Assembly (NCBI GenBank): GCA_900312665.1
Contig: ONZQ02000012.1
Span: 917,957 to 981,956 of the forward strand
Reading direction: 5' to 3'
Length of the DNA: 64,000 nucleotides
Origin: Cephalotrichum gorgonifer
Lineage: Eukaryota; Ascomycota; Sordariomycetes; Microascales; Microascaceae
This document shows, in pieces, positions 1 to 10,311 of the stretch (position 1 is its first letter; each line of letters opens with the position of its first letter). Below the pieces are notes generated by a model that worked only from the letters and a program-made list of their open reading frames with translations, had not been told where the DNA came from and did no database searches. Made by a program: the position numbers and the translations under genes.

Positions 1-2446
1 TCTGCTGCTGCTGGACGACGTACTGCTCCAGCGCAGTCCGCGCGCTGACGCCCGGATGCGAGTGGCAGTATCCGAACAGGGGTATCATCTGCCCCATCAC
101 CTCGGCCGTCTACATAGAACATTGCGTTAGTTCACTATCGTTTCTCTTGCGAGGCGAAGATGCCTGAGGCGCGGGTTATCCCACCTCAAGGAACTGGAAG
201 ACCGCCTCGGGTATCCCCATGCTCTCCTTCACCGCCGACCCGGGTAGGTCTACGAGAGCGTCTGGCGGCGCGTTCTGCGGTGACTTCATCTGCTTCGCCT
301 TGCTCTTCTTGCTCATCTCGGGGGACGACTTGGCATCCTGGGTGTTCATCTTGTGCCACTCCTTAACCCAGTTGTGCGACGGCGTCGCGGCCTTGATTAC
401 GCTCTTTAGGGGTACGAACTCCTCGTGTCCCGTCGTCGAGAACTCAAGGACGTCTAGCTTGCAGTTCTCGTCAAACTGCGCCCTCATCGATCCAGTCGCG
501 ACCAGCTAGAAGTGCGTTAGCGTAGAACTAGAGAGCGTGGGTGAGCAAAAAGGGAAGGGCAAGGGGGGGGACATACGTGAATCCCGTTCTCAAACCAATA
601 CACGAAACTCGATCTGCTGTTCTCTATCGAGACGCATCCATTGGGTAGTGTTCGGTCCGTAGTCCCCTTGTCCATGACGAACTGCATCGTCTTGACGCCA
701 CTCTCGAAGTACGTGTGGAAATATCGTGCTAGCGCGGGGAACGCGATCTCGTATTGCTTATCGGTCTCCTGCTCGACTTCGTTGATGTGCACCCAGTGCC
801 TGAAGACACCCCTGGGAGAGAAGAAGATCCTGACGAATTCGTTCCAGTACGTGAGGTCGCCTTTACCCTTGGAGCCCTGATAAAACGCCGTCAGTCAGCA
901 GGTCTTGTGCGGTAAGGAACAACTCTGTCGGAGGACTTACAGGGTAGCCGCTGAGGTGCTCAGAAAACAGCATTAGTTTTAGTAGGCAGTTGCTCTTCAT
1001 ATCCCCCCCGGGGCCCCGGTGCGGGGCGAGGTGGCCGAGGTTCTGGCTCATCGCCAACTGCTGCGCTGCCGCCGCATTCATCTGGGCTGCGTGTTGCATT
1101 TGGAGCTGGGCTTGTGATACTTGTTGTTGCTGACCTTGGGGCTGCTGCTGCTGCTGCTGCTGCTGCTGTGCCAGTTGTTGCTGCTGCTGCGCCATCTGTT
1201 GTTGTTGCGCCTGGTGCTGTTGCTGGGCCTGCTGCTGTTGTTGCGCCTGGTGCTGTTGGGCTTGCTGCTGCTGGGCTTGTTGGGCCTGCTGCTGTGCCTG
1301 CTGCTGCTGTTGAGCTTGTGGGCCCGGCGTGGGTCCCGGCGTCTGCCCGGGCGTCTGCTGGCCGCCCGAAGGAGCGGGGGTTCCAACTTGGATCTGGGCC
1401 TGGGAGGACTGTGGGGTATGCTGTCCGGGTTGCTGCTGCTGTTGCACCTGAGGGTGGGGGCGCTGGCCCTGGTGCGGCTGGCCTTGGCCTGACGCCTGTG
1501 CTTGCATGGTGGCGGCCGCGATCTGTGCCTGTTGATTCTGTAGGGTCTGGAGCTGCTGGGGCGTCATCTGCATGGGTTGGCCCGGGGTGTTGCCGGGTAC
1601 CATGTGTTGGTTCTGCGCTTGCGCCTGCTGATGCTGCTGCATCGCCATCCGTTGGGCCATCAATGCCTGTTGATGTATTGTGTTAGTACGTAACATCTTG
1701 CGTATAGACGACACATCCCCATGCGTCACGGGCTGATGTTGAAGGTGGAGGATTATGTGTGTACCTGAGCCTGAGGGTTCTGTCCCTTTCGACGAAAACA
1801 GGGTTAGCTAATGATCCTCATTATGCATCCTCGATTGGGAACATGGCGGAGTTGGGACACAGGGATGCGGTTGGTTGGATGGGCATGGGCCAACTCACGG
1901 GTCTCATTTGTCTCATGGCTGCTATCTGAGCCGGGTTCATCCCGGCCATGCTCATGGGAATGCCATTCATAACTCCCATGTTACCGTGCTGCTGCTGGGC
2001 CATGATCGCCTGCCTCGCTTGCTGCTGCTGTTGTAGGTAGTGTTGTTGATGGAACGGGGCCTGCATCGCGCCTTTATTTCCACACCTGAGTCAGCCTCGG
2101 ATCGCGGAACCGTGGCAGGGGAACGCGCGATCATCTCGATAATGAATATGAACATACCATGTAGTTGCTGCTGCTGGAACATTTGGCCCTGGCCGGGATT
2201 TAGATGCTGGAGTGCATGGGCGTTCGGCCCGCCGGCAGTCGGGGGCATGGTGCCCATGAGGGCTTGGTTTACCGGTGCGCCGGAGACGCCCATATGGCTG
2301 AGCTGTGGAGGGATGCCGCCGCCGGGAACGCCCTGCTGGCTCGGGTTATGGGGCATGCCCGGTCCCATGGGGTGGCCGCCGGGTACGCCTGGATGTTGCT
2401 GCATCGCGTTGGGGTGGCCGAAGCCCGGACCCATGCTAGCCATCAT
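1..2446 (-). CDS. ptaB: LIM-binding (LDB/NLI, PtaB-like) transcriptional co-regulator, 3' end beyond window
   Basis: A glutamine-rich nuclear co-regulator whose C-terminal half is a LIM-domain-binding domain. In Aspergillus, PtaB works with SomA (a Flo8 relative) in adhesion and development; the yeast counterpart is Mfg1. I read seven exons: 2446-2158, 2071-1899, 1785-1765 (21 nt), 1732-941, 876-577, 505-185 and 109 to the left edge. All junctions keep frame. Exons 1-4 encode Met/Gln/Pro/Gly-rich sequence with long CAG tracts (about 1140-1330). The folded domain begins at exon 5, with GSKGKGDLTYWNEFVRIFFS, and continues through YFHTYFESGVKTMQFVMDKG, SRSSFVYWFENG and TTGHEEFVPL. Exon 7 (EVMGQMIPLFGYCHSHPG) is cut by the window edge. 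The start is the first ATG of a tandem pair at 2446. The donor of intron 6 (GTGGGA) is weak. The family assignment is strong; the developmental role is inferred from homologues. Confidence 0.85.
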
Positions 2447-5400
2447 CTTCCGAATCCTTTAGTCGACGATCCACCGGAAGTGGATATCGACTGCGACGCT
2501 TCTATAAAGGTACCATACGGTTTCGAAGCACAAAGGGGCGACGAGTCCTGGTGGGTCGGAAGGGGGGCGATGTTGATGAAAGGAAGTACGTCGGAGGGCG
2601 CGAAGGAAACGAGCTAGCTGACGAGACAGTCGGATGCGGATGCAAATTCGCGAACGGGTTGGGGTAGGCGCGTAACGGAATGGAGGGCCTTGTGCTGGAG
2701 AAAAAAAATAGACGTGTCGCTGTGTTTCTATCTCCGAGTCGGCCGAGACATGGAAGTGGGTTGCGGTAGTTTGCGGTCAGTCGCGGTCGCGGTCGCGATG
2801 AGCCTTCGGATGCTCTGTCGGAATTTTGTTGGATGGGATGGCCAAGAGGGGGGAAGGCCTCTCGCTAGATGGAAGATTGGATGGAAAAAGCCAAGGTGGA
2901 CCAAAGCGTTGGGAAACGTCGGATGGGAGAGAGGAACAGAGATGGAGGGAGGGGACTGGTCCGTTCGTTTGTCGCGGAAATCGAAAGCAAGCACGACGAT
3001 GAGGTTGGTCGTATTTCCCAGAGTGGGGTGCTGCTACAAAGCCGGAATGAAATTAGTCTACGGCTTTGTTGTTCTTGCCGCGACGAGGAAAAAGGGCGAT
3101 AAATCGCGATCGGGTGAGCGAGGTCGGCCACTGGGGGCTATCGGGGAGCGGTCGCTCAGGTCGTGGTGGCCCGATAATCGTTGGTTCGGTCTGTACTAGC
3201 TTCCCGACGAAATCATCGAACGGTGGGCTATTTCGCCTCGGGACAATGTTTTGCCAGCCCACTGCTTCTGGTGAGAGGAGAGAAAGTCAGTCGGTCGGTG
3301 TGGCGGGTATTTAGCCTTTTGCAAGCATGTCCACTGGGACCGGGCTGGGATGTCGGAAAATCTGGGGACAGAAAAGCCGCGATGCGATGCTGGCTGCGGG
3401 CGAAAAAAAAAAATGAAGAGAGTTGAGACGGAATGGGGGGGGAGAAGGGGAGCGAGTGGTGTCCGGGGCCGAACAGTGCCAGGGGAGAGAGAGAGAGCGA
3501 GAGAGCGAGAGGCGGCGACTGGGGAGGTGCCGGGGTACTACGAAGTACCCACCCCGGCGGCGCTGGAAGGTGCTCGACTTTGCGATACTGAGACAATCAC
3601 ATCGGGCGCCCCCCCCCAAAAAAAATGATTGCGTGGATAAAACGGAAGAATGGATGACTCTTACCACTTTTGAGTGAGGATCAGGTGTCGAAGCCGACGA
3701 GGAGAAGCGCGAGGTTGAATGCGAAAAAAGGGCAGAGGTTGAAACGGGAATGTCAACTGGAGATGTAAATGGAAAAAGTACTCCGTAGTTACGAATAGGA
3801 AACTCCCCGCGAGGTTGCGGCGGCACGGCGGGAAACAAAAATTTCTGGAGGTACAAGTCGAAGTGGAAGGAAGGACCTGGCCACGGGACGACGGACAGGG
3901 GAGATGTGTCGACGCAGGCACTAGTGTGCAAGTAAAATGAAGTAGGTTCGTCTTTGTTCCCTCCTCTATCACTCGTAAAACCTTCTTTGTCTTCCTACCT
4001 CTCAAGTCTCCTCAGATGCGCGGGATCACCGAAAACGCGAGGGTAGCAGGCTGGGCGTAGCCTCTCATGGAACGACATCGATGGGTTTAGCGGGTACGAG
4101 CAGCGTGGATCGGGGGGCCAGTGTGGAACTTGGCGCGCTCAGGCTCCGATGAAGCGGAGGGGGAGGAGCGATGGCGGGAAACGGGGGGCTTATACCGGTT
4201 ATAGAGATTGACGCGGGTGGCTGGCCCAATCAGGCCACACCTTGGTCCTAAAACGGGTTTTGGGGAGCCGGATAACACGATAACAGCCACACAGGCCATG
4301 CAGAAAAGGGAGTATTGCGGGGCCATGCGTGTATGCGGCATAAAGGTTATTGAATACGACCATTTGGCCTACAATGTATGGCATCCAAGTTATGCAACAT
4401 AAAAGTCCAGCCGGTCCCCGGGACCCCGAACACACCAAGTACAGTACTTGTGCAAACACAAGCGAGACTGTTTCTTTGTCCATGTCCGGAGAGACTAAAT
4501 TCTCTCTCTATCAACCTCCCTTCCACTCTTTGCCTCCTCTGCTGGGCTGTTGGGACCCCCGGATCCCACCTCCTCCGCTGCAGTCGATCATTCCACGTCG
4601 CAGGAAAATAAAACGTCCTCTTACAGGAGTTGCGCTGACGCTGGCACCGATCAGGGTCGCCAGGGTGGCGTAATTTGTCGTGCAGGGGGGACATACATGG
4701 TAAGGGGCATGGGGAAGAGGGGGCCCCACCCCGCGCGTACCTTGCTTGGGTTCCATCCCCCCCATCGTTACATGTACCTTTGGATGGTGGAAACAGCAGA
4801 ATCCATTAACATTAGGTCACGTGCAGGTCGGCCCACTTTTGGTCGCTTAGGTGGACCATGCTTAGTCACGTCCAAATCTTGCTGGCGGCTGAAAATTTTC
4901 TTTCGTTGCCCCACCGAGGCTTCCCTGTCACCAGCGGACTATATAATCCGACAAAGCTTCCTCTTTCTTCAAACATTCCTCGAAACCATCAACCCATCGT
5001 TTCCTGGCCTCGCGCCTGGGAACTACGCTCAGCGATCGAGCGGGCAAGTGCCTGCCGTCTCTGTACTTTGGAGACTGGCGACTCTCAATCCGAGTCCTGC
5101 CCATCATGGCAACGATGTTTCTCGACTAACCTCGAGCTGGCGAGTGGACGATGCTCTCTCTGCAAGGTAAGCTTCCCATTCTTTCTCTCAGCTTTCTGTC
5201 TTTGTTTCGTTTATCTCGACGAGGACCGGGCGGGTTCAGTCGAGACCAAACACCTCCCCCCCTCAACCTGATGACAAGAATTGAATATCTTCTATTCGCA
5301 TCCGATTCGACCTTGACGAAAGCCTTGAGTGCTCGGGGCCCCGTCTGCGGGCGGGGGCCTGTTACTTGCCAGTATTTATGTCTGACTTATTGAGTGGACC

Positions 5401-6571
5401 GCTTGTTTATTTGTTGGCCTGGACAGTCGGGAGAGAGCGTTTTGACTAACAAATGGACTAAAGTGCAGAGATTTATTTGCTATCCACCCATATTCACCAC
5501 CGAACTGACCTCTGGCTCCACGGCAACCCAAGCACTGGAGCTTCAGGTCTCAATCTAACAGGTTAGTCCACTCCCACACGATCTTCCTGTTTTTGCTTTC
5601 CTCCTACCAGGGAGGAGGGCGCCAGTCTCGCTCGTCGTGCATGATGAAGCTTCCATCGACATTCGCAGTTTCCACTCGAGTCCCTTAGAGCCTTTTGGGA
5701 TAAATGAGGGTCAATTCTTCCTTGGATGTCTGACTTTGCGACGACGAGACTGTTTTCTTTTCAGAGTTCTCGTTGAATCTCTTGATTTCATTTGGCATGG
5801 CCATTTTTGCTAACGCCTTTGTTAGAAGATACAGGTACTTGCTAGATTCGCCCCTGTTGGCGCCGAGGTCTGGGATGGCCATCGGCTATGGCATGAGAAT
5901 AGTGCTCCCGTACGAACTGGATGAAACCTTCGGCGAGGACGTCTATACTAGAAGAACCATGAATCTAATACTTTTCACAATCCTTTTTCTCTCCATGATG
6001 CTATGTATTCACGTGTCGTATCTTGATTTCTATGTTGCTTGTATTCGGCGGATCGATGCCTGACGCGTCCCAAATCTTCGCGTTGAGCTACGCTTCCTTG
6101 GCGTCTGTCCCTACGAGTAGTTCCAAGTCCTTTCCTCCCCCGCTCCACCTTCCGGTCGTCGTCGTACCGGATCGCCGTTGCACGCACGAGGACGAAGCCA
6201 CCCTGGCACCATATCATTCGTACCCTCGGAGCATAAAACCTTCACGTACGTAGTCACTATCCCGCAGCTCTTCCGTCGTCCGGCATATCAAGAATATCTC
6301 TTCCATTGTCTATCAAGAGTATCCCTTCCATTGTACATCGTACTCGTACCTAGTACACACCCTATCCCAGGTATCCCAACGTATCCTAACGATCCATTCC
6401 ATACTCCATCGCACATCGTACAAAAACAAACAAAAACAAAAACAAACCCCCTTCCGTCCGCTCCCTACCCAAAGCCTAAACCCCGCCTGTCCCAGCCCTC
6501 CAAACGCCGCGTAGCTCATCATCGTAGACCTCCCTCTAAAAGCAAATCCAGAAAACCCCCTACCTTCCCAC
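2447..6571. other. Long intergenic region: upstream of ptaB-like gene, downstream of hbrB
   Basis: About 4.1 kb without a convincing gene. The part next to 2447 is the promoter and probable long 5' leader of the LIM-binding gene; such long upstream regions are common for developmental regulators in filamentous fungi. The part next to 6571 is the 3' flank of hbrB and includes an A/C-rich stretch at about 6418-6450. A GA-rich low-complexity run lies at about 3485-3512. Several frames of 90-206 codons exist, but they overlap on both strands, lack recognisable domains and lie in biased sequence, so none is called. Confidence 0.6.
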
Positions 6572-9523
6572 TCAGGCAACCCTAACCTCCCCCTGCCTCT
6601 GATTCTGTCCCCTCCTGACCCTCCCACCAACCATCCCCCGCCTATTCCTCCCCGTCCTCCCCCTCCCGAGCCAATTCAGCTTCAGAAGCCGACACAGCTC
6701 CTCCATTTTCTCGTCCCCGCTCATCTCGATGTCCTCCCCGGCCTCCCACCCCTCCATCCCGCCTCCTCTCCCACCGCCCGCAGACTCGGCGTCCGCCCCG
6801 GCGGGCGGCGCGGACGACCCGACGCTCGCAAGCACGCTCATGCACTGCAGCATCCTCCCCGCCAGCTCGGCGACCTGCTTCGAGTCCTCGACGTTCTGCT
6901 CCCTCCCCCTCGAACCCGGTGCCTCACCCAGCGCCTGCAGGCTGCTCGGCGTGAAGGGTCTCGCGAACCCGCCGTCGCTGGTGCTCGCGCCCCCGCCGCT
7001 CCCGTACGACACGTTCGACGTGGCCCTGTTCCTCCCCTGATCGCCGCCCAGGAGCGTCGTGGAGGACGAGTTGTAGCTGCTGCTCAGTGAGGGGTCGATG
7101 CTCATGGCCGTCCCGGGTCGGTTGAGGCTCATGAAGGACTCCGAGGGGGAGGTGGACATGGAGAGGCCGGTGGGCTCGAAGGGCGGGGAGGCGAGCGCCA
7201 TGGACGCGAAGGACGAGGGGAGGAACTCTAGTGATAGCCGCGAGAAGATGGTACGTAGGGTCTCGTAGCGCGGGAGGATCACGATGTCGCGGTACGCGTT
7301 CAGCACGAGGCGCCGCACGTCGATGACGGAGCTCGCGGGCGCGACGTGCGGCCCGGCCCTGCCGGGCCCGCCACCCTCCAGTACCCCGCCCCAGAAGTCC
7401 CGCGCCTTCTCCGGGGTGAGTAGCGTGCCGCATCCCGCGAACTCGAGGTCGAGCGGCAGGAGGACGGCCTGCATGTAGGGCAGTATTGACGTGAAAGTAA
7501 ACAACCAGAGCTCCACGAGCGCCGGTATGACTCGGTCCTCGGGAGTCTTCCGTAAGGCGAGGTCGAGGGACGAGAAGCCCGTGTGTAGGAGGTCGCGCAC
7601 GTCGTCGAGGATGATGTTAGGGGAGCGCCGCGAGATGCAGTACTGTATGTGCACGAGTACTACGCGGTTGAAGTCTTCGACAGGGAGCCGGAGGTCCTCG
7701 CCCTCGAAGACCACGAGGAGCTTCGCTTTGAGGAAGGGCCAGGCGTCGTCGTAGGACATGGCGGCATTAAGCCCGTACTTGCCCGGGTCGAGCGTCTCGA
7801 GGAATGCGGCGTTGCTAGGGTACGAGCCGAGGTGCCCCGTACCACCAGAATCGAAGATGGACTCATTGTCCATGCGGCTCTCTGAGCGCTGCTGCTCATC
7901 CCTGCGCTTGTCGCGCCGCACGCCGTGGCGCAGGTCGAGGCCGCCAATGGACTTCGGGAAGGATGTGCTGTTCGACGCCGGGCTGGAGGGAGGCAGGTTG
8001 AGACTGTAGAGGCTGCTTAGGCCGTGGGAATCGGGCGCCTTGGAGCTGCTCGAGGCCGAGGCCAGGTGGTACTCCTCCTTGAGCTTGTGCTTCTGCCGGG
8101 AGAGGAAGTGGTGCTTCTTCTCCTTGCCCCCCTCCCTTGCCTCAGCGGCGGCCGAGACGGTGTCAATGGGCCGTATCGTCGCCGTGGAAGAATTGGCCAT
8201 GCTGTATATCGACGAGGCGGACGAGTCGGCGCCGCCGGCTGTGAGGCTCGTGGTGCTGAAGTTCCCCCGCTGCAGGACGGAGAGCGCGGATCCGATCTTC
8301 CCTGGGCTGGGGAGCGGCTTCTCGTCCGTCTCGCCCCTGGTGCTGATCTTCCGCGGGCGCGAGAATAACCTCCCCTTCGATTTTTCGGGCTTCGAGGGCT
8401 TCTCGGGTACGGGAGGCGGCGGCATCTGCGGGTGGGACGGCTGGTTGGGCGACGAGGGCCCGGAGCGGGAGAAGACCACGTTCGCGGCCGTAGTGGCGGC
8501 GGCGGAGTGGCTGCCCATGAGGCCGTTCCGATAGCCCTGGTTCGAGAAGCCGGTATCGCGCGGGACGCTCGCCTCGGTCAAGCTGACGATGGGCGGGCTC
8601 AACGGGGCCCTACTGTTGCTCGCGGCGCTGCCTTTTCGCTTCTGCGCCTCCGGGGGCTCGGGGTTCGTGCTCGGGGGAATGGTCTGCGATCGCTGGCGGG
8701 AGTTATTTTGGTTCTGCGACGGGGGCGCGCCGGATTGTTGGTGGGTGAGGACGGCGGCCTGGGCAGCGATCTGGCTCGCGGAGAGGGCGCCGCCAGGCGG
8801 CGGGGCGGCGCCAGGGGACCCGGCTTGCGCCATCATCCCTGGGTGGGACAGGTTCGAGGAGGAGGTCGAGGGGAGGGTAGGTTCGAAGTGCCCCTGGGCA
8901 GAGTGTTTTCGGTGATGCGCCGTCCTGGAGCGCGGTGAGAGGGAGGTTTCGGAGGATGTGGAGCGGGTGGCTGGGGCGGGGACGAAGAGTGGCTGGAAGG
9001 TGTCGGATTGTGTAGTGGCGGCAGAGGAAGGCGACGGTCGGGTGCCTGCGTTGGTGGCGGTGGAGGTGGATGACAGCAGGGAGGGGCGCGAGAAGTTTTG
9101 GAGGTTGGCGTTGTTCGAATTGGAATGTGAGGCACTCGTGTTCATACCCAGAAACGCGGGGTGTGTGGAGATGGAGCTGGGGGGCTTTCCCGAGGCAGCT
9201 GCGGCTGCGGTGCTTGCTGCGGTGTTCGCTGCGGATGCGGATGTCGAGAGGTGGGTTCGAAGGGTGGGTTTGTTTGGGGTGAGGTGTCTCGTGGCATTGT
9301 CGCCCCTGGCTGGGCTGGGTATGGGGTTGGGATGCTCGTCGATCGGACTGCTCGCGTTCATAGATAATATGGGTAGGGGTATGGGGGGTGGCTGGCGGGA
9401 CGGGGCCTGTGTAGCATCGGCTGACAGGGGGGAGAAGCTACCCGGGGCGCGCTGGTGGCGTTCCGGACGCATGTTGTCGCTCCGCACGACCTGGCTGGGG
9501 AAGCACAAGTGATTCGGATTCAA
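6572..9523 (-). CDS. hbrB: HbrB-like TORC2-associated protein (Bit61/Protor relative)
   Basis: A single-exon protein of 983 residues (966 if translation begins at the second Met, 9472). Residues about 1-580 are low-complexity Ser/Pro/Ala-rich sequence with basic stretches, as usual for fungal members. Residues about 585-775 form the HbrB domain: MSYDDAWPFLKAKLLVVFEG, then LRLPVEDFNRVVLVHI, SRRSPNIILDDVRDLL, ALVELWLFTFTSILPYMQAV, SSVIDVRRLVLNAYRDIVIL and LSLEFLPSSFAS. The family includes yeast Bit61/Bit2 and animal PRR5/Protor, which are peripheral subunits of TOR complex 2. HbrB was named from a hyperbranching mutant in Aspergillus. The C-terminal 200 residues are Ser/Gly-rich and end in a basic tail. 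No intron is needed. I favour the Met at 9472 (MRPERHQRAP) as the start, because the 17 residues before it could be a fortuitous extension. The domain call is firm; a role in polarity and TORC2 signalling is inferred. Confidence 0.9.
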   Translation of the reverse strand: MNPNHLCFPSQVVRSDNMRPERHQRAPGSFSPLSADATQAPSRQPPPIPLPILSMNASSPIDEHPNPIPSPARGDNATRHLTPNKPTLRTHLSTSASAANTAASTAAAAASGKPPSSISTHPAFLGMNTSASHSNSNNANLQNFSRPSLLSSTSTATNAGTRPSPSSAATTQSDTFQPLFVPAPATRSTSSETSLSPRSRTAHHRKHSAQGHFEPTLPSTSSSNLSHPGMMAQAGSPGAAPPPGGALSASQIAAQAAVLTHQQSGAPPSQNQNNSRQRSQTIPPSTNPEPPEAQKRKGSAASNSRAPLSPPIVSLTEASVPRDTGFSNQGYRNGLMGSHSAAATTAANVVFSRSGPSSPNQPSHPQMPPPPVPEKPSKPEKSKGRLFSRPRKISTRGETDEKPLPSPGKIGSALSVLQRGNFSTTSLTAGGADSSASSIYSMANSSTATIRPIDTVSAAAEAREGGKEKKHHFLSRQKHKLKEEYHLASASSSSKAPDSHGLSSLYSLNLPPSSPASNSTSFPKSIGGLDLRHGVRRDKRRDEQQRSESRMDNESIFDSGGTGHLGSYPSNAAFLETLDPGKYGLNAAMSYDDAWPFLKAKLLVVFEGEDLRLPVEDFNRVVLVHIQYCISRRSPNIILDDVRDLLHTGFSSLDLALRKTPEDRVIPALVELWLFTFTSILPYMQAVLLPLDLEFAGCGTLLTPEKARDFWGGVLEGGGPGRAGPHVAPASSVIDVRRLVLNAYRDIVILPRYETLRTIFSRLSLEFLPSSFASMALASPPFEPTGLSMSTSPSESFMSLNRPGTAMSIDPSLSSSYNSSSTTLLGGDQGRNRATSNVSYGSGGGASTSDGGFARPFTPSSLQALGEAPGSRGREQNVEDSKQVAELAGRMLQCMSVLASVGSSAPPAGADAESAGGGRGGGMEGWEAGEDIEMSGDEKMEELCRLLKLNWLGRGRTGRNRRGMVGGRVRRGQNQRQGEVRVA

Positions 9524-10311
9524 GACTGGATCGCTTTCGGCTCATTTCATCTCGTCCGTTGTATTAAAGTACAGGTATGATGGACCGGGTGATAGGATCG
9601 CGGATGCGTATATGTTTGGGAGTCGATTGCGGGGAGACCAGGGATGGATGTACCTGTATTTATTATCCCGCGGGTCTTGGTCTGTGCCTTCAAGTTTGTT
9701 ACTAGGTGAGAGGACAACGACTCTCCGTTCTGCGTGATACTCGTGTGTTGGGCAGGCGGGGAGGGAATATGGGAGACTGAGAATATAGGAAGGACGAAAT
9801 AAGCTCGAGATAATACTTGTACAAGTAGACGGCGGTAGAGCAAACATGAGGGGTACCAGCTGAGGAATTTATCCCCCTACCAAGGAAGTGCCGAATGACA
9901 TGAATGCTTTGTACTTGCTTGTAGTAGGCAGTGCTGACGGGGCTTCCAATGACATGAGAGGCCAACACTTGACCTCTCCACAACCCTGACCCAAGCCAAT
10001 CCACAGACCTAGTTAATATCTTGCCTAATATCTCTCGGCTGGAAACGACGTTGCCACGAGGTCGTCGGTAGTGCTACACTGGAATTCCTCTGTCGTTTCT
10101 CCGTACTGATCATCCCATTCCTCCAACCTTCGTCACGTGAAGGCGCGGCACTCAGATACCAGTATCAACCCGATGGGCCGAAGGTGACTTAGAGATGGCT
10201 GCATAAGGTGACAAGTCCTCCCGAGGGTTGAAGAAGGGGGGGCTGTTATCTTCTCCCTCCATGTGCTCCCCTTGGACCCTCATTTGCAAAGGTATTGGAA
10301 ATAATACTATC
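9524..10311. other. Intergenic: hbrB promoter and 3' flank of the NACHT gene
   Basis: 788 bp. Because both flanking genes are on the minus strand, this holds the hbrB promoter and the 3' flank of the NACHT-ankyrin gene. Short frames on the minus strand (9542-10004) overlap each other and show no domain. I see no RNA gene or repeat. Confidence 0.5.

Noticed and set aside
1114..1686. Plus-strand frames rich in Leu, Ala or Val opposite the LIM-binding gene
   Set aside because: They are antisense translations of CAG/CTG tracts in the minus-strand Gln-rich exon.
3311..3931. 206-codon minus-strand frame in the long intergenic region
   Set aside because: No domain, low-complexity Ser/Pro/Phe composition, no splice support; more likely promoter or leader.
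5773..6063. 96-codon plus frame with a hydrophobic stretch
   Set aside because: Isolated, no recognisable family and no further exon evidence; hydrophobicity alone is not enough.
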